From NCBI RefSeq assembly GCF_011806405.1, contig NZ_JAATOW010000017.1:1-64000 (forward strand): a DNA stretch of 64,000 bases, in the 5' to 3' direction. This DNA is from Pseudooceanicola sp. HF7. Its GTDB lineage: Bacteria > Pseudomonadota > Alphaproteobacteria > Rhodobacterales > Rhodobacteraceae. Shown here one piece after another: positions 35,890-44,470 of the stretch. Both the position numbers and the translations under genes were made by a program. Under the pieces are notes generated by a model. The model had not been told where the DNA came from. It was given only the letters and a program-made list of their open reading frames with translations, and made no database searches. Each line of letters starts with the position of its first letter. The first letter of the stretch is position 1.

Positions 35890-36382
35890 GAAGCCCTAGG
35901 GGGTGCAAGCAGTAGACTGTGCAAATTGCACACCCTGAGACACAGGAGGGGGCGGCTGTAGGTCGCCCTTTTCCAACCCGACAGGGCGGAGCTTGCAGGC
36001 ATGGCGTCGAACATGGATGCCTAGAGACCTCGGCGGGGGAGCGCCAGGGGGACGGTGACACCCACCCGGCGCGTCGCGCAGGAACGGCCCGTTGCGGACT
36101 TTCGTGTTAGGCGCTGCGGATGACCCATCCAAAGCGCGAAGCGGTCCTTCTACACAGTCACACCGATGCATCACTTCAGCTTCATGAGGCCTTTCATCTG
36201 ATTGTCCATCTGGCTAGCGCTGGTTTCTCAAGCGAGAGCATACAACCGCTCCGTAGGCACTGCCCACAGAACAGGATGCAAAAGAGGGAACCTAGGGGGC
36301 TATCGTAACACAAAACTTTGCAAAGCCGACTGAAGCGGGCCACTATCTTACCCACAGTGCAGAGAATCGGCGGTTTCAAGAG
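35890..36382. other. Noncoding junction between core-like genes and cargo, element 2
   Basis: This 493-bp stretch holds a terminator-like hairpin near its start and no convincing gene; a 62-codon open frame at 36120-36308 lacks a ribosome-binding site. Base composition drops in G+C towards the cargo gene. Confidence 0.4.
35950..35972 (+). terminator. Probable terminator after ParB-like gene
   Basis: GGGCG (35950-35954) and CGCCC (35964-35968) are followed by TTTT, about 60 bp after the ParB-like stop codon. Confidence 0.6.
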
Positions 36383-39004
36383 ATGAAGAGCGAAAGTGAT
36401 GTCGAGCAGAAAGTCATTCTGCCGCTTCTAAAAGATGCAGCGCCCCAGGGTTTAGGGATTCCAGACAGCTGGATATCAACAAAAGTAAGCATCAAGAGCA
36501 TCACAATAGACAAGGGTAAATCAAAAAAGAACTATTTCCCTGACTTTGTGGTCTCTGTCTATGGCCTCCCCGTCCTAATTGTTGAAGCAAAGGCTCCAGG
36601 TGAAGATCTCGTAGAGGCACTTCGAGAAGCTCGCCTGTATGCGGCTGAAGTCAACGCGGGCTACGGCCCTGATGTTGACCCAGTAAAATTTGTCATAGCC
36701 TGTGACGGAAATAGAATTCTTGCAGGTTGGTCCAACAGCGCCAGTCCAGATTTCGATATAAAGTCAGAGAGGTGGACGCCGACGGATACTGAATATTCAC
36801 TTTTTTCTGAAAAATACTCGTCCGACAAGCTCGCCTCCTGGGCATTGGAGGTCCTGAAGGAACTTCGTCCACGAAGGTACTGGAAACCTCGTAAACTGGT
36901 AGGCGGAATCGCAGCGCAAGAGGAGGAAGTTGGGCTAAACTCTTTTGGAGTAACTATTAAGTCTGATTTTCGCGAGCTTTTCAATCCGGAGACCATAGAT
37001 GAAAGGGATGTTATTGCGCGCGAATGCTACATCCCTTCGCGGCGTCGGGAGAGGTATGTTGATTCCATTGACAGAACATTCAAAGCCATTATTCCACCAT
37101 CCGAGAAGAATGCAAAGGCAATAGATGACACGTCAAGTCCAGATGAGATTATCGAAAAACTCAAGTACGGGCAGAGACTCAAAAATCAAGTTATGCTTCT
37201 TATTGGAGCGGCTGGCGCAGGTAAAACAACGTTCGTTGATCATCTTAGGGTAAAAGCGCTACCGAGCGACCTCCGAGAAGGCACTCACTGGGTTCACATC
37301 AATATGAACGTTGCTCCAGTTGGCCGTGATGAAATTTACCCTTGGCTTCGGAAAGAAATTCAGCGCGGCGCAGAGAGCGCCTTCCCAGATGTAAATTTCA
37401 AGAACATTCGAACGATCAGGAAGATCTTCCGAAGGAAGATATCGGAGTTCAATGAGGGAGTGGGCAGTCTATATCAAGGAAGTGGAGAAAAATATAACGA
37501 GAAGCTTGCTGATTATATTTCTGAGTTCCTAAAGGATGATCACTTTGTCGCTCAATCGTACTGCAGTTATGTCTCGAGCAGAAAGTCCGGATTAGTTGTA
37601 ATAGCCCTAGACAATTGCGATAAGAGATCAATGGATGAGCAGCTATTGATGTTTGAGGCAGCGCAGTGGATTAGAAATGAATTTGACGCCATGGTCTTCT
37701 TACCGCTAAGAGAGGAGACCTACGACAACAACCTAGGCCTTCCGCCGCTCGATACGGCGCTTAAAGATATGTCGTTCAGAATTGAGCCTCCGAGGTTTGA
37801 CCTCATTCTTCGCTCTCGTGTTGATTTGGCGATTTCGAAACTCGAAGAGGACCCTGATCGAAAATTCTCGTATGATCTACCAAACGCGATGAAGGTATCA
37901 TACACATCAGAAGATAAAGCATACTACTTAACGTCCATTTTACGATCTATTTTCGACACTGACGCATCTGTTCGCCGGCTATTGATTGGCCTTTCAGGGC
38001 GAAATATGCGAAGAGCGATGGAGATATTTTTGGATTTCTGCTCAAGTGGGCACATATCTGAAGATGAGATTGTGAAAATCGTTCAATCAAGAGGTGAATA
38101 CGCCCTCCCAATGTCTATGGTTAGCCGAGTCATTCTTCGACCCAAGAAGCGATATTATGATAGCGACACCTCATACGTGGTAAATCTTTTCTCCGCTGAT
38201 ATTGACGATCCTCGACCAAACTTCTTCGTGAGAGTGGGCATATTAAGATACCTGAGAAGCTTGGGGGAAATTGGAAAGGGAAGTCGGCTTTCCAAGTATG
38301 CTCGGGCAATGGATATCTATGATGCGCTTCGGCCAATGGGTCTCGAAGAAAAAGCATTCACGCGAGAGTTGAACTACCTTGTGCGTAGCCATTGTGTTGT
38401 AAGTGAAGACTTCAGAATGTCCGACGTTTCGTTGGATGATCTCGTCACCATCGGACCTGCTGGCCGAACTCATATATATCTTATGGGAAACATTCAGTAT
38501 ATTTCCGCTGTCTCTGAGGACACGTGGTTTCGGGATCAAAGTCTTGCCAGGTCTATATCGGATAGAATTCGAAATCATGCGTCGCAGTTCTCAAATCGTA
38601 CCGTCGTTCAGAATGCTGGTGCAGTTGCCGATTTTCTTCGGGCGCAGTCAGAGGAGGTGTTGGATAGGATAGAGCTTGTTCACAAGGATAGCTCCCTTTC
38701 AGATTTGATATCCACGAGCAACTTGCACGCAGTGGTTGACCGTAAAGAGAGAGAGCACCTTGGCGCATGGGCAGGTGTCGAGGTTAGGTTTTTGGCTGGA
38801 AATGTGTATGACGGCTTAGTGGTAGGCATTAAGAATTTTGGTGTTTTCGTTCAGCTTGAGAATGGCGTTGACGGGATGATTCATGTTTCAAATCTACTGG
38901 GTCGCCCAAGTGACTTTACCAGAGGTGATGTCGTAAGCGTAAAAATTGAGAAAGTTGATGTCTTAGGGAAGAAAATCGACCTGGCACTCCATTCAAATAG
39001 TTGA
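36383..39004 (+). CDS. HsdR-type nuclease / P-loop NTPase / S1 domain fusion, candidate defence protein
   Basis: This 873-aa protein is encoded by DNA clearly richer in A+T than the host. Residues 1-95 form a type I restriction R-subunit-like (PD-(D/E)XK) domain: PD at 53-54, E68-A-K70 in LIVEAKAPG, and a helix ending LYA. Residues 265-450 hold a P-loop NTPase, with Walker A GAAGAGKT (275-282) and Walker B LVVIALDN (404-411), in a STAND/KAP-like context. A long helical middle follows. The C-terminal 80 residues are an S1 RNA-binding domain (VVGIKNFGVFVQLENGVDGM). Single-gene NTPase-nuclease fusions at island ends are typical of abortive-infection systems such as Avs, but the S1 end is unusual. 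Confidence 0.8.
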   Translation: MKSESDVEQKVILPLLKDAAPQGLGIPDSWISTKVSIKSITIDKGKSKKNYFPDFVVSVYGLPVLIVEAKAPGEDLVEALREARLYAAEVNAGYGPDVDPVKFVIACDGNRILAGWSNSASPDFDIKSERWTPTDTEYSLFSEKYSSDKLASWALEVLKELRPRRYWKPRKLVGGIAAQEEEVGLNSFGVTIKSDFRELFNPETIDERDVIARECYIPSRRRERYVDSIDRTFKAIIPPSEKNAKAIDDTSSPDEIIEKLKYGQRLKNQVMLLIGAAGAGKTTFVDHLRVKALPSDLREGTHWVHINMNVAPVGRDEIYPWLRKEIQRGAESAFPDVNFKNIRTIRKIFRRKISEFNEGVGSLYQGSGEKYNEKLADYISEFLKDDHFVAQSYCSYVSSRKSGLVVIALDNCDKRSMDEQLLMFEAAQWIRNEFDAMVFLPLREETYDNNLGLPPLDTALKDMSFRIEPPRFDLILRSRVDLAISKLEEDPDRKFSYDLPNAMKVSYTSEDKAYYLTSILRSIFDTDASVRRLLIGLSGRNMRRAMEIFLDFCSSGHISEDEIVKIVQSRGEYALPMSMVSRVILRPKKRYYDSDTSYVVNLFSADIDDPRPNFFVRVGILRYLRSLGEIGKGSRLSKYARAMDIYDALRPMGLEEKAFTRELNYLVRSHCVVSEDFRMSDVSLDDLVTIGPAGRTHIYLMGNIQYISAVSEDTWFRDQSLARSISDRIRNHASQFSNRTVVQNAGAVADFLRAQSEEVLDRIELVHKDSSLSDLISTSNLHAVVDRKEREHLGAWAGVEVRFLAGNVYDGLVVGIKNFGVFVQLENGVDGMIHVSNLLGRPSDFTRGDVVSVKIEKVDVLGKKIDLALHSNS

Positions 39005-39525
39005 ATCATGGCGCCTATTGCGAGGCACGGCCCCGGTTACCAACCTTCCGCTTTCAGAAGTTGGCTCCAAGTTCATGTTCTCGTTAGTCGTGAATTCGTT
39101 GGATGCCGCACATAAGCTGGGTCGTTTTCGAACGAGTGCCCAAGTTGCGCTGCAGACGTCGAGCCGCTTCGGAGACTAAGGCCGGGGCGCCAGTTCCGAT
39201 CCGTGCCCTGCGGTCGTTCGTCTAAGACGCAGCGAAAGCCCGCTCCCCGCCCTTGGTGTCGATCGAGCGGGCGCCGGTCTTGGTTCTCGTCCGAATGTCC
39301 GCTTCCGTGGTGCGGCTTGGGCGCCTTCGCGACTGCGGCGAAGGACCGCTTCCCGCCCTTCGGCGAACTTGCGGCACGTACCATGCTGGCCATCCGGGTA
39401 TAGGAAGCACGAGCGCTCTCGGACCGATATGTAAGCTTGAGGTTTGTATCCATGTTTCACTACACATTCGGCTGTGTTGGTGGTAATTATCCAAGGAATT
39501 CATTGGGATGTGGATACGCATCACG
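39005..39525. other. Right-end noncoding region of element 2
   Basis: No supported gene. It includes GC-rich, chromosome-like sequence (39180-39400) and then an AT-richer end carrying GTATCCATG (39446-39454) and a single CTACACA (39460-39466), likely integrase binding sites. Confidence 0.45.
39446..39466 (+). repeat. Right-end arm-type motifs of element 2
   Basis: GTATCCATG (39446-39454) matches the pair at the left end of element 2. CTACACA (39460-39466) matches the motif found at both ends of element 1. Both lie about 60-80 bp inside the attachment core. Confidence 0.5.
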
Positions 39526-39541
39526 CCGTGTGGGGGCACCA
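39526..39541 (+). repeat. Right attachment site of the tandem island
   Basis: CCGTGTGGGGGCACCA is identical to the last 16 bases of tRNA-Thr including CCA. It marks the outer boundary with chromosomal DNA. Confidence 0.85.
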
Positions 39542-39738
39542 CTTCCCAAGCTTCACATCCCGATACAGCCAGCGTTGCTGGCGGCGGGTCCTGTCATCTG
39601 GGCCCGGCGCATGACTTATCGAGCGCCCCAGAAACGGGTGCGCAAGACGTGCTCTAATTGCGTGATCTTTGAGAAAAGCTTGCCCTGGCGATGCTCCTCC
39701 GCCTCAGCGAATCCCGCGCTCAGCCAGGCAAGGAAGTC

Positions 39739-39764
39739 GCGAAGGGGCGGGAACGCCCCTTCGC
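39739..39764 (-). terminator. Stem-loop downstream of aldehyde dehydrogenase gene
   Basis: GCGAAGGGGCG (39739-39749) and CGCCCCTTCGC (39754-39764) form a perfect 11-bp stem with a GGAA loop, just after the stop codon at 39774 on the minus strand. Confidence 0.75.
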
Positions 39765-39773
39765 GCAGTCGTA

Positions 39774-41294
39774 TCAGCTCCAGTCGCCGGGCATCAGCTC
39801 GTCGGGCATGTTCTGGTAGCAGACCGGGCGCAGGAAGCGCCGGATCGACAGGGTGCCGACCGAGGTCGCGCCGAAGTTGGTCGAGGCGGGGTAGGGGCCG
39901 CCATGCACCATGGAATCGGCCACTTCCACGCCGGTGGGGAAGCCATTGACCAGAACGCGCCCGGCCTTGCGTTCCAGCACCGGGGCCAGCTTCTGTGCCA
40001 GAGCCGTGTCGCCCTTGTCCATGTGCAGCGTCGCGGTCAGCTGCCCTTCGAAGCCGGCGGCAAGGCCCGGCATCTCTGCGGCATTCGCGACCCGGACCAC
40101 CAGCCCGAGCGGGCCGAAGACCTCTTCGCTCAGCTCGGCGTCTGCCAGGTAGCTTTGCGCATCGGTCTCGTAAAGGTTCGGGCAGGCGCTGCGCCCGTCG
40201 CTTTCGGTTACGACGATGGGCGTCACGCTGCCCTTGTCCTCGATCTGGGCCTTGCCGCTGCGATAGGCATCGGCGATGCCCGGCGTCAGCATGACCTGGC
40301 CAGACACCTCCTTCAGCGCCTCTGCTGCGGCCTGGACGAAGGCATCGCCCTCGGGGCCGGACTGGACCACCGCGATCCCGGGGTTGGTGCAGAACTGGCC
40401 CGCGCCCATGGTCAGCGATCCGGCCCAGGCCGCGCCCAGCTCTGCGCCGCGTGCCTTTGCGGCCTCGGGCAGCAGGAACATCGGGTTGACGGAGCCGAGC
40501 TCCCCGAAGAAGGGGATCGGCTCGGGGCGTTGTGCGCAGAGATCAAACAACGCGCGCCCGCCGCCCAGCGAGCCGGTGAAGCCCACGGCCTTGATCAGCG
40601 GGTGCTGCACAAGGGCCTGGCCCACGTCGCGCTTGCCACCCTGGATCAGGCTGAAGACGCCCTTGGGCATGTCGCAGGACACGATGGCGGCGGCGATGGC
40701 CTCGGCCACGATCTCTCCGGTGCCGGGGTGGGCGCTGTGGCCCTTGACGACGACCGGGCAACCGGCGGCCAGTGCGGCCGCCGTGTCACCGCCCGCAGTG
40801 GAGAAGGCCAGCGGAAAGTTCGACGCACCGAAGACGGCAACCGGGCCGATGGGGCGCTGCATCATCTTCAGGTCCGGACGCGGTGCCGGGGCGCGATCGG
40901 GCAGGGCGGCATCGTGGCGGCGGTCCAGGTAATCGCCCTTCAGGATATGCTCCGCGAAAAGGCGCAGCTGGCCGGTGGTGCGGCCGCGCTCGCCCTGCAG
41001 ACGGGCTTCGGGCAGGCCGGTTTCCTGGGTGCCGATCTCGGTGATCGCCTCGGCGCGGGCTTCGATCTCATCCGCGATGGCGTTCAGGAAGGCCGCGCGA
41101 TCCTTGCGCGAGGAATAGCCGTAAGTGGTAAAGGCCTCTTCGGCGGCTTTCACCGCGCGGTCCACCAGCTCTGGCGTGCCGACGCAATACTCATGCGCGG
41201 GCCCATGGGCGGGATCAGAGGAAAAGGTCTTGTCGGAGGCGACCCATTCGCCGGCGACAAGGTGTTTGCCGTGGGGCGTGAAAGCATCAAGCAC
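39774..41294 (-). CDS. Aldehyde dehydrogenase (NADP+), alpha-ketoglutaric semialdehyde dehydrogenase type
   Basis: This 506-aa member of the ALDH superfamily oxidises 2,5-dioxovalerate to 2-oxoglutarate in sugar-acid or hydroxyproline degradation. Visible: nucleotide region VVKGHSAHPGTGEIVAEAIA and GFTGSLGGGRALFDLCAQRP, general base Glu in FFGELGSVNPMF, nucleophile Cys in GAGQFCTNPG. The C-terminal GFPTGVEVADSMVHGGPYPA is characteristic of this subgroup. The start is a GTG at 41294 with AAAGGAG six bases upstream. No pathway partner is adjacent. Confidence 0.9.
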   Translation of the reverse strand: MLDAFTPHGKHLVAGEWVASDKTFSSDPAHGPAHEYCVGTPELVDRAVKAAEEAFTTYGYSSRKDRAAFLNAIADEIEARAEAITEIGTQETGLPEARLQGERGRTTGQLRLFAEHILKGDYLDRRHDAALPDRAPAPRPDLKMMQRPIGPVAVFGASNFPLAFSTAGGDTAAALAAGCPVVVKGHSAHPGTGEIVAEAIAAAIVSCDMPKGVFSLIQGGKRDVGQALVQHPLIKAVGFTGSLGGGRALFDLCAQRPEPIPFFGELGSVNPMFLLPEAAKARGAELGAAWAGSLTMGAGQFCTNPGIAVVQSGPEGDAFVQAAAEALKEVSGQVMLTPGIADAYRSGKAQIEDKGSVTPIVVTESDGRSACPNLYETDAQSYLADAELSEEVFGPLGLVVRVANAAEMPGLAAGFEGQLTATLHMDKGDTALAQKLAPVLERKAGRVLVNGFPTGVEVADSMVHGGPYPASTNFGATSVGTLSIRRFLRPVCYQNMPDELMPGDWS

Positions 41295-42196
41295 GTGGTG
41301 CTCCTTTCGGTTCAGGAAAAAGGGATGGGAGGGCCCGCAAGCCCACCCGCGCCGGATCTGCGCGATCCACAGGAAGCGCGCGTGTGCCGGTCCTCCCCGC
41401 CGGGGCGGGGGAAGGGGTGAAGTTGTCAGACATGTGGAGTCTCATGGCAGGCATCTCCCAAGCTGGGCAGAGCGGCGCCCAAGGGGCCGATCCGCTGCCC
41501 GGCCGGGGCGCGGACCCGCGCAGGGCGGGCCGTGGCAAGGTCCCGACCTTGCCTGTGGGCCGGGCGCGCGTTGGAATCGAGGTCCAGTTTCACGCCCCGA
41601 TTCCTGACCCTTTCAATCCAGGATAACAAGACCTCTTGGCCGGGACCCGCCTGGAGTGTCCGCCTGCCGCCGGTCAACGGTACCCCGCTGGGGACCGGCA
41701 GAGCGGCGAGACCGTCGCGGGCGGCGAAGGGCTCGTTTGCCGCGAACCCACTGCAAGAAAGCGGAAATCTGTCCCTGCCCAGAGGGCTTTCGGCGCTGGC
41801 GGAAGGCGCGAGCGGGGCACTCAGCTTGCGCAAAGGTGCACGTCGCAGTGTGGGCGCCGTGCGGATGATCATACCATCCGTGCCGGCCAGGGCGCGCGGC
41901 GCTCCGTGTCTCTGAGTGCGCGTCGCCTTCGCGGCGCGGGCCTGTCTTGCCATCATTCGCCAGTCCTCCGGAGGTCCTGCGCCCCTCCTACCTGAGCCCA
42001 AGCGACCCAAAGGCAAAATGTCATCACACAAGTTTGACCTTTTCCCGCCAACAACCACCGGCAAGGGGTAGCCTCGATGTTGCCCCAGGGCCGCCCCTGC
42101 GCCCTGCGTGCCCCTGTCACACCCGGTCTTGCTGCCACGGCTCTGGCGGTCCGGCGCGCTTGGGTGTCTAGTCGCGCCGTTGGCAGGGGGGATATC
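41295..42196. other. 900-bp intergenic region without supported gene
   Basis: High-GC sequence open on both strands for up to 200 codons, but no frame shows a recognisable domain, plausible ribosome-binding site or sensible composition. It probably contains the promoter of the minus-strand dehydrogenase gene and decayed DNA. Confidence 0.4.
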
Positions 42197-43099
42197 GTGC
42201 TTTTCATCACCATATGGCCGCTTTTCGGGCTGATCTGCCTGGGCTTCGTCCTGGCGCGCGCGGGTTTTCCGTCAGCGGGCTTCTGGCCCGCGGCGGAACG
42301 GCTGAACTACTTCCTGCTGTTCCCGGCGCTGCTGGTGGCCAGCCTTGCCGAGGCCCCGGTGCGCGATCCGGCGCTGCTGCGGTTGGGCGGGGCGGCGATC
42401 GTGACGATCCTGATTGCGGCCCTGGCGCTGGTCGCCGTGCGCGCCCTGCGTCCCATGCCCGCCGCCCGCTTCGGCCCGGCCCTGCAGGGGGTGGTGCGCT
42501 TCAACACCTACCTTGGCCTTGCGGTCATCACCAGCCTGGCGGGCCCGGCGGGGATCGAGCGCGCGGCCATCTACCTGGCCGTTTGCGTGCCGCTGGTGAA
42601 CGTGCTGTCGATCCTGGCGCTGACCGAACAGGGGGCGCTGCGCCACCCGATGCGCCTGCTGCGCACGGTGCTGCGCAACCCGCTGATCCTGGCCTGTATC
42701 GCCGGTTTCGCCCTGGCGCTCAGCGGGCTGGGTCTGCCGTTCGGCGCCGGGCGCTTCCTGGACCTCATGGCGCGCGCAAGCCTGCCGCTGGGCCTGCTCT
42801 GCGTCGGCGCGGCGCTGCAGCCGCGCGCCATGAGCCAGCAGATCGGCGCGCTGGCCGCGACCTCGGCCCTGCGGCTGCTGGCCATGCCCGCGCTGGCAAG
42901 CGGCGTGGCGCTGCTCTTTGGGCTGGACGGGACAGAGGCGCTGGTGCTGGTGGTCTTCTCTGCCATCCCCACGGCGCCCACGGCCTATGTGCTGACGCGC
43001 CAGCTGGGCGGGGACGGCACGCTGATGGCCGGGCTGGTCACGGCCCAGACCCTTGCGGCGGTGCTGACCATTCCGCTGGTCCTGATGGTGCTGGCCTGA
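42197..43099 (+). CDS. AEC family transporter
   Basis: This 300-aa membrane protein has about 8-10 helices and resembles auxin-efflux-carrier (AEC) family proteins, which carry malonate, malate or other small anions. Conserved-looking pieces are ERLNYFLLFPALLVASLAEA, VVRFNTYLGLAVITSLAGPA and SAIPTAPTAYVLTRQLGGDG. The GTG at 42197 with AGGGGG upstream is chosen; the 40 codons before it are not homologous. Substrate is unknown. Confidence 0.85.
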   Translation: MLFITIWPLFGLICLGFVLARAGFPSAGFWPAAERLNYFLLFPALLVASLAEAPVRDPALLRLGGAAIVTILIAALALVAVRALRPMPAARFGPALQGVVRFNTYLGLAVITSLAGPAGIERAAIYLAVCVPLVNVLSILALTEQGALRHPMRLLRTVLRNPLILACIAGFALALSGLGLPFGAGRFLDLMARASLPLGLLCVGAALQPRAMSQQIGALAATSALRLLAMPALASGVALLFGLDGTEALVLVVFSAIPTAPTAYVLTRQLGGDGTLMAGLVTAQTLAAVLTIPLVLMVLA

Positions 43100-43282
43100 G
43101 AAGGGGCCACCGGGTCCATGTCACCCGGCAGGCGCGGCGTCTGCCGGTGCACGGGCGGCCACCGCGCGCCCGCCGCGCCGGGGCAGGCCGAGTGCCGGCG
43201 GGCAGGGTGCTTTGGCCTTCCCCCCCCTTGCCTTCCCTGCGCCCCCGCGAAAAGGTGACGCCGAAACAAGCCAGGAGCCCCC

Positions 43283-44446
43283 ATGACCGTCGCCGCCTTC
43301 CTTGCGCAGAAATTCCCCGAACACCGTGCCCTGCGGCGTGACATCCACGCCCACCCGGAGCTGGGCTTTGAAGAGGTCCGCACCGCCGGGCTGGTCGCGC
43401 AACGGCTGCGGGCGGCGGGCTACACGGTGACCGAAGGCATCGCGAAAACCGGCCTGGTCGCCACGCTGACACGCGGCGAGGGTCCCGCCATCGGCCTGCG
43501 CGCGGACATGGACGCCCTGCCGATGGAGGAACGCACAAACCTGCCCCATGCCTCCCGCACCGAGGGGGTCTTTCACGGCTGCGGCCACGACGGCCATACC
43601 ACCAGCCTGCTTGCCACGGCCGAGGCCCTGGCCGCCCATGGAAGCTTCGCCGGCACCGTGCACCTGATCTTCCAGCCCGCCGAAGAGGGCCTCTCCGGTG
43701 GGCTGAGGATGGTCGAAGAAGGACTGTTCGACCGTTTCCCCTGCGATCGCATCTACGGCTTTCACAACATGCCGCTGCTGCCCATGGGCCATGCCGGGGT
43801 GCGCCCCGGTCCGGCCATGGCCTCTTCGGACGGCTTCGTGCTGCGCTTCTCTGGCAAGGGCGGTCACGCGGCCATGCCGCACCTTGGCCAGGACATCGCC
43901 CTGCTGATGTCAGAGATCACCCTGGCCGCGCAAAGTCTGGTCTCGCGCGGGGTGAACCCGCTGCACGCGGCGGTGCTTTCCGTCACCCAGATGCACGTGG
44001 GCACCGCCCATAACGTCATCGCCGGGGAGGGCTGGATGTCAGGCACCATCCGCTGCCTGGACCCTGGGGATCGCGCCACGATCGAAGACCGCTTCCGCGC
44101 GCTGATCACCCACCATGCCCAGGCCCGCGACATCGAGGTGGAAATCGAATGGGTCCGTGGCTACCCGCCGCTGGCCAACGATCCCGCCGCCGCCGCCCAT
44201 GCGCTTTCCGTGCTGTCTTCGGATGCCGCGCCGGTCACCGCCTCCCAGGCCGATCCGCTCATGGCGGCAGAGGATTTTGCCTACATGCTCGATACCGTGC
44301 CGGGCGCCTATTTCTTCTTCGGCATGGCGGTAGAGGGGGAGGACAATCCCATGGTGCACCACCCCGCCTATGATTTCCGCGATGAGCTGATCCCGATCAT
44401 CGCCGAAAGCATGGTGGCCCTAGTGGAAAGCGAACTGCCGGCCTGA
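43283..44446 (+). CDS. M20 family amidohydrolase (hippurate hydrolase type)
   Basis: This 387-aa metallopeptidase-like amidohydrolase cleaves N-acyl amino acids. Metal-ligand motifs are LRADMDALP, HGCGHDGHT, PAEEG and a final His near MVHHPAYDF. The dimerisation domain (about 185-300) begins FSGKGGHAAMPHLGQD. A GGAG ribosome-binding site precedes the ATG. Substrate (hippurate, indole-acetyl or other N-acyl amino acids) cannot be told from sequence. Confidence 0.92.
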   Translation: MTVAAFLAQKFPEHRALRRDIHAHPELGFEEVRTAGLVAQRLRAAGYTVTEGIAKTGLVATLTRGEGPAIGLRADMDALPMEERTNLPHASRTEGVFHGCGHDGHTTSLLATAEALAAHGSFAGTVHLIFQPAEEGLSGGLRMVEEGLFDRFPCDRIYGFHNMPLLPMGHAGVRPGPAMASSDGFVLRFSGKGGHAAMPHLGQDIALLMSEITLAAQSLVSRGVNPLHAAVLSVTQMHVGTAHNVIAGEGWMSGTIRCLDPGDRATIEDRFRALITHHAQARDIEVEIEWVRGYPPLANDPAAAAHALSVLSSDAAPVTASQADPLMAAEDFAYMLDTVPGAYFFFGMAVEGEDNPMVHHPAYDFRDELIPIIAESMVALVESELPA

Positions 44447-44470
44447 CCGAATGATCCGCCGGCGAAGGCC

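Larger units (their letters stand above)
30633..39541 (+). mobile_element. Integrative element 2 in tandem (about 8.9 kb)
   Basis: Bounded by the tRNA-Thr fragment at 30633-30661 and a 16-bp copy at 39526-39541. It repeats element 1's core: tyrosine integrase, conserved block, serine recombinase, BRO-N protein, leader, 53-aa protein and noncoding block. Different cargo follows: an HNH-like protein, a ParB-like protein and a nuclease-NTPase-S1 protein. No phage structural or conjugation genes are visible. Confidence 0.85.

Noticed and set aside
36120-36308. 62-codon open frame between ParB-like and cargo genes
   Set aside because: No ribosome-binding site, no domain and poor composition.
23721-39541. 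Complete prophage or self-transmissible ICE
   Set aside because: No capsid, portal, terminase, lysis, relaxase or type IV secretion genes are visible in either element.
39620-39760. Minus-strand tail resembling the end of a regulator gene (FPPLRDFLAWLSAGFAEAEE...)
   Set aside because: Open for about 60 codons but overlaps the aldehyde dehydrogenase end, lacks a start and no family is certain; could be chance.
41426-42064. 212-codon open frame on the minus strand in the 41.3-42.2 kb gap
   Set aside because: Arg/Ala/Pro-rich translation with no domain or ribosome-binding site; typical of chance open frames at high GC.
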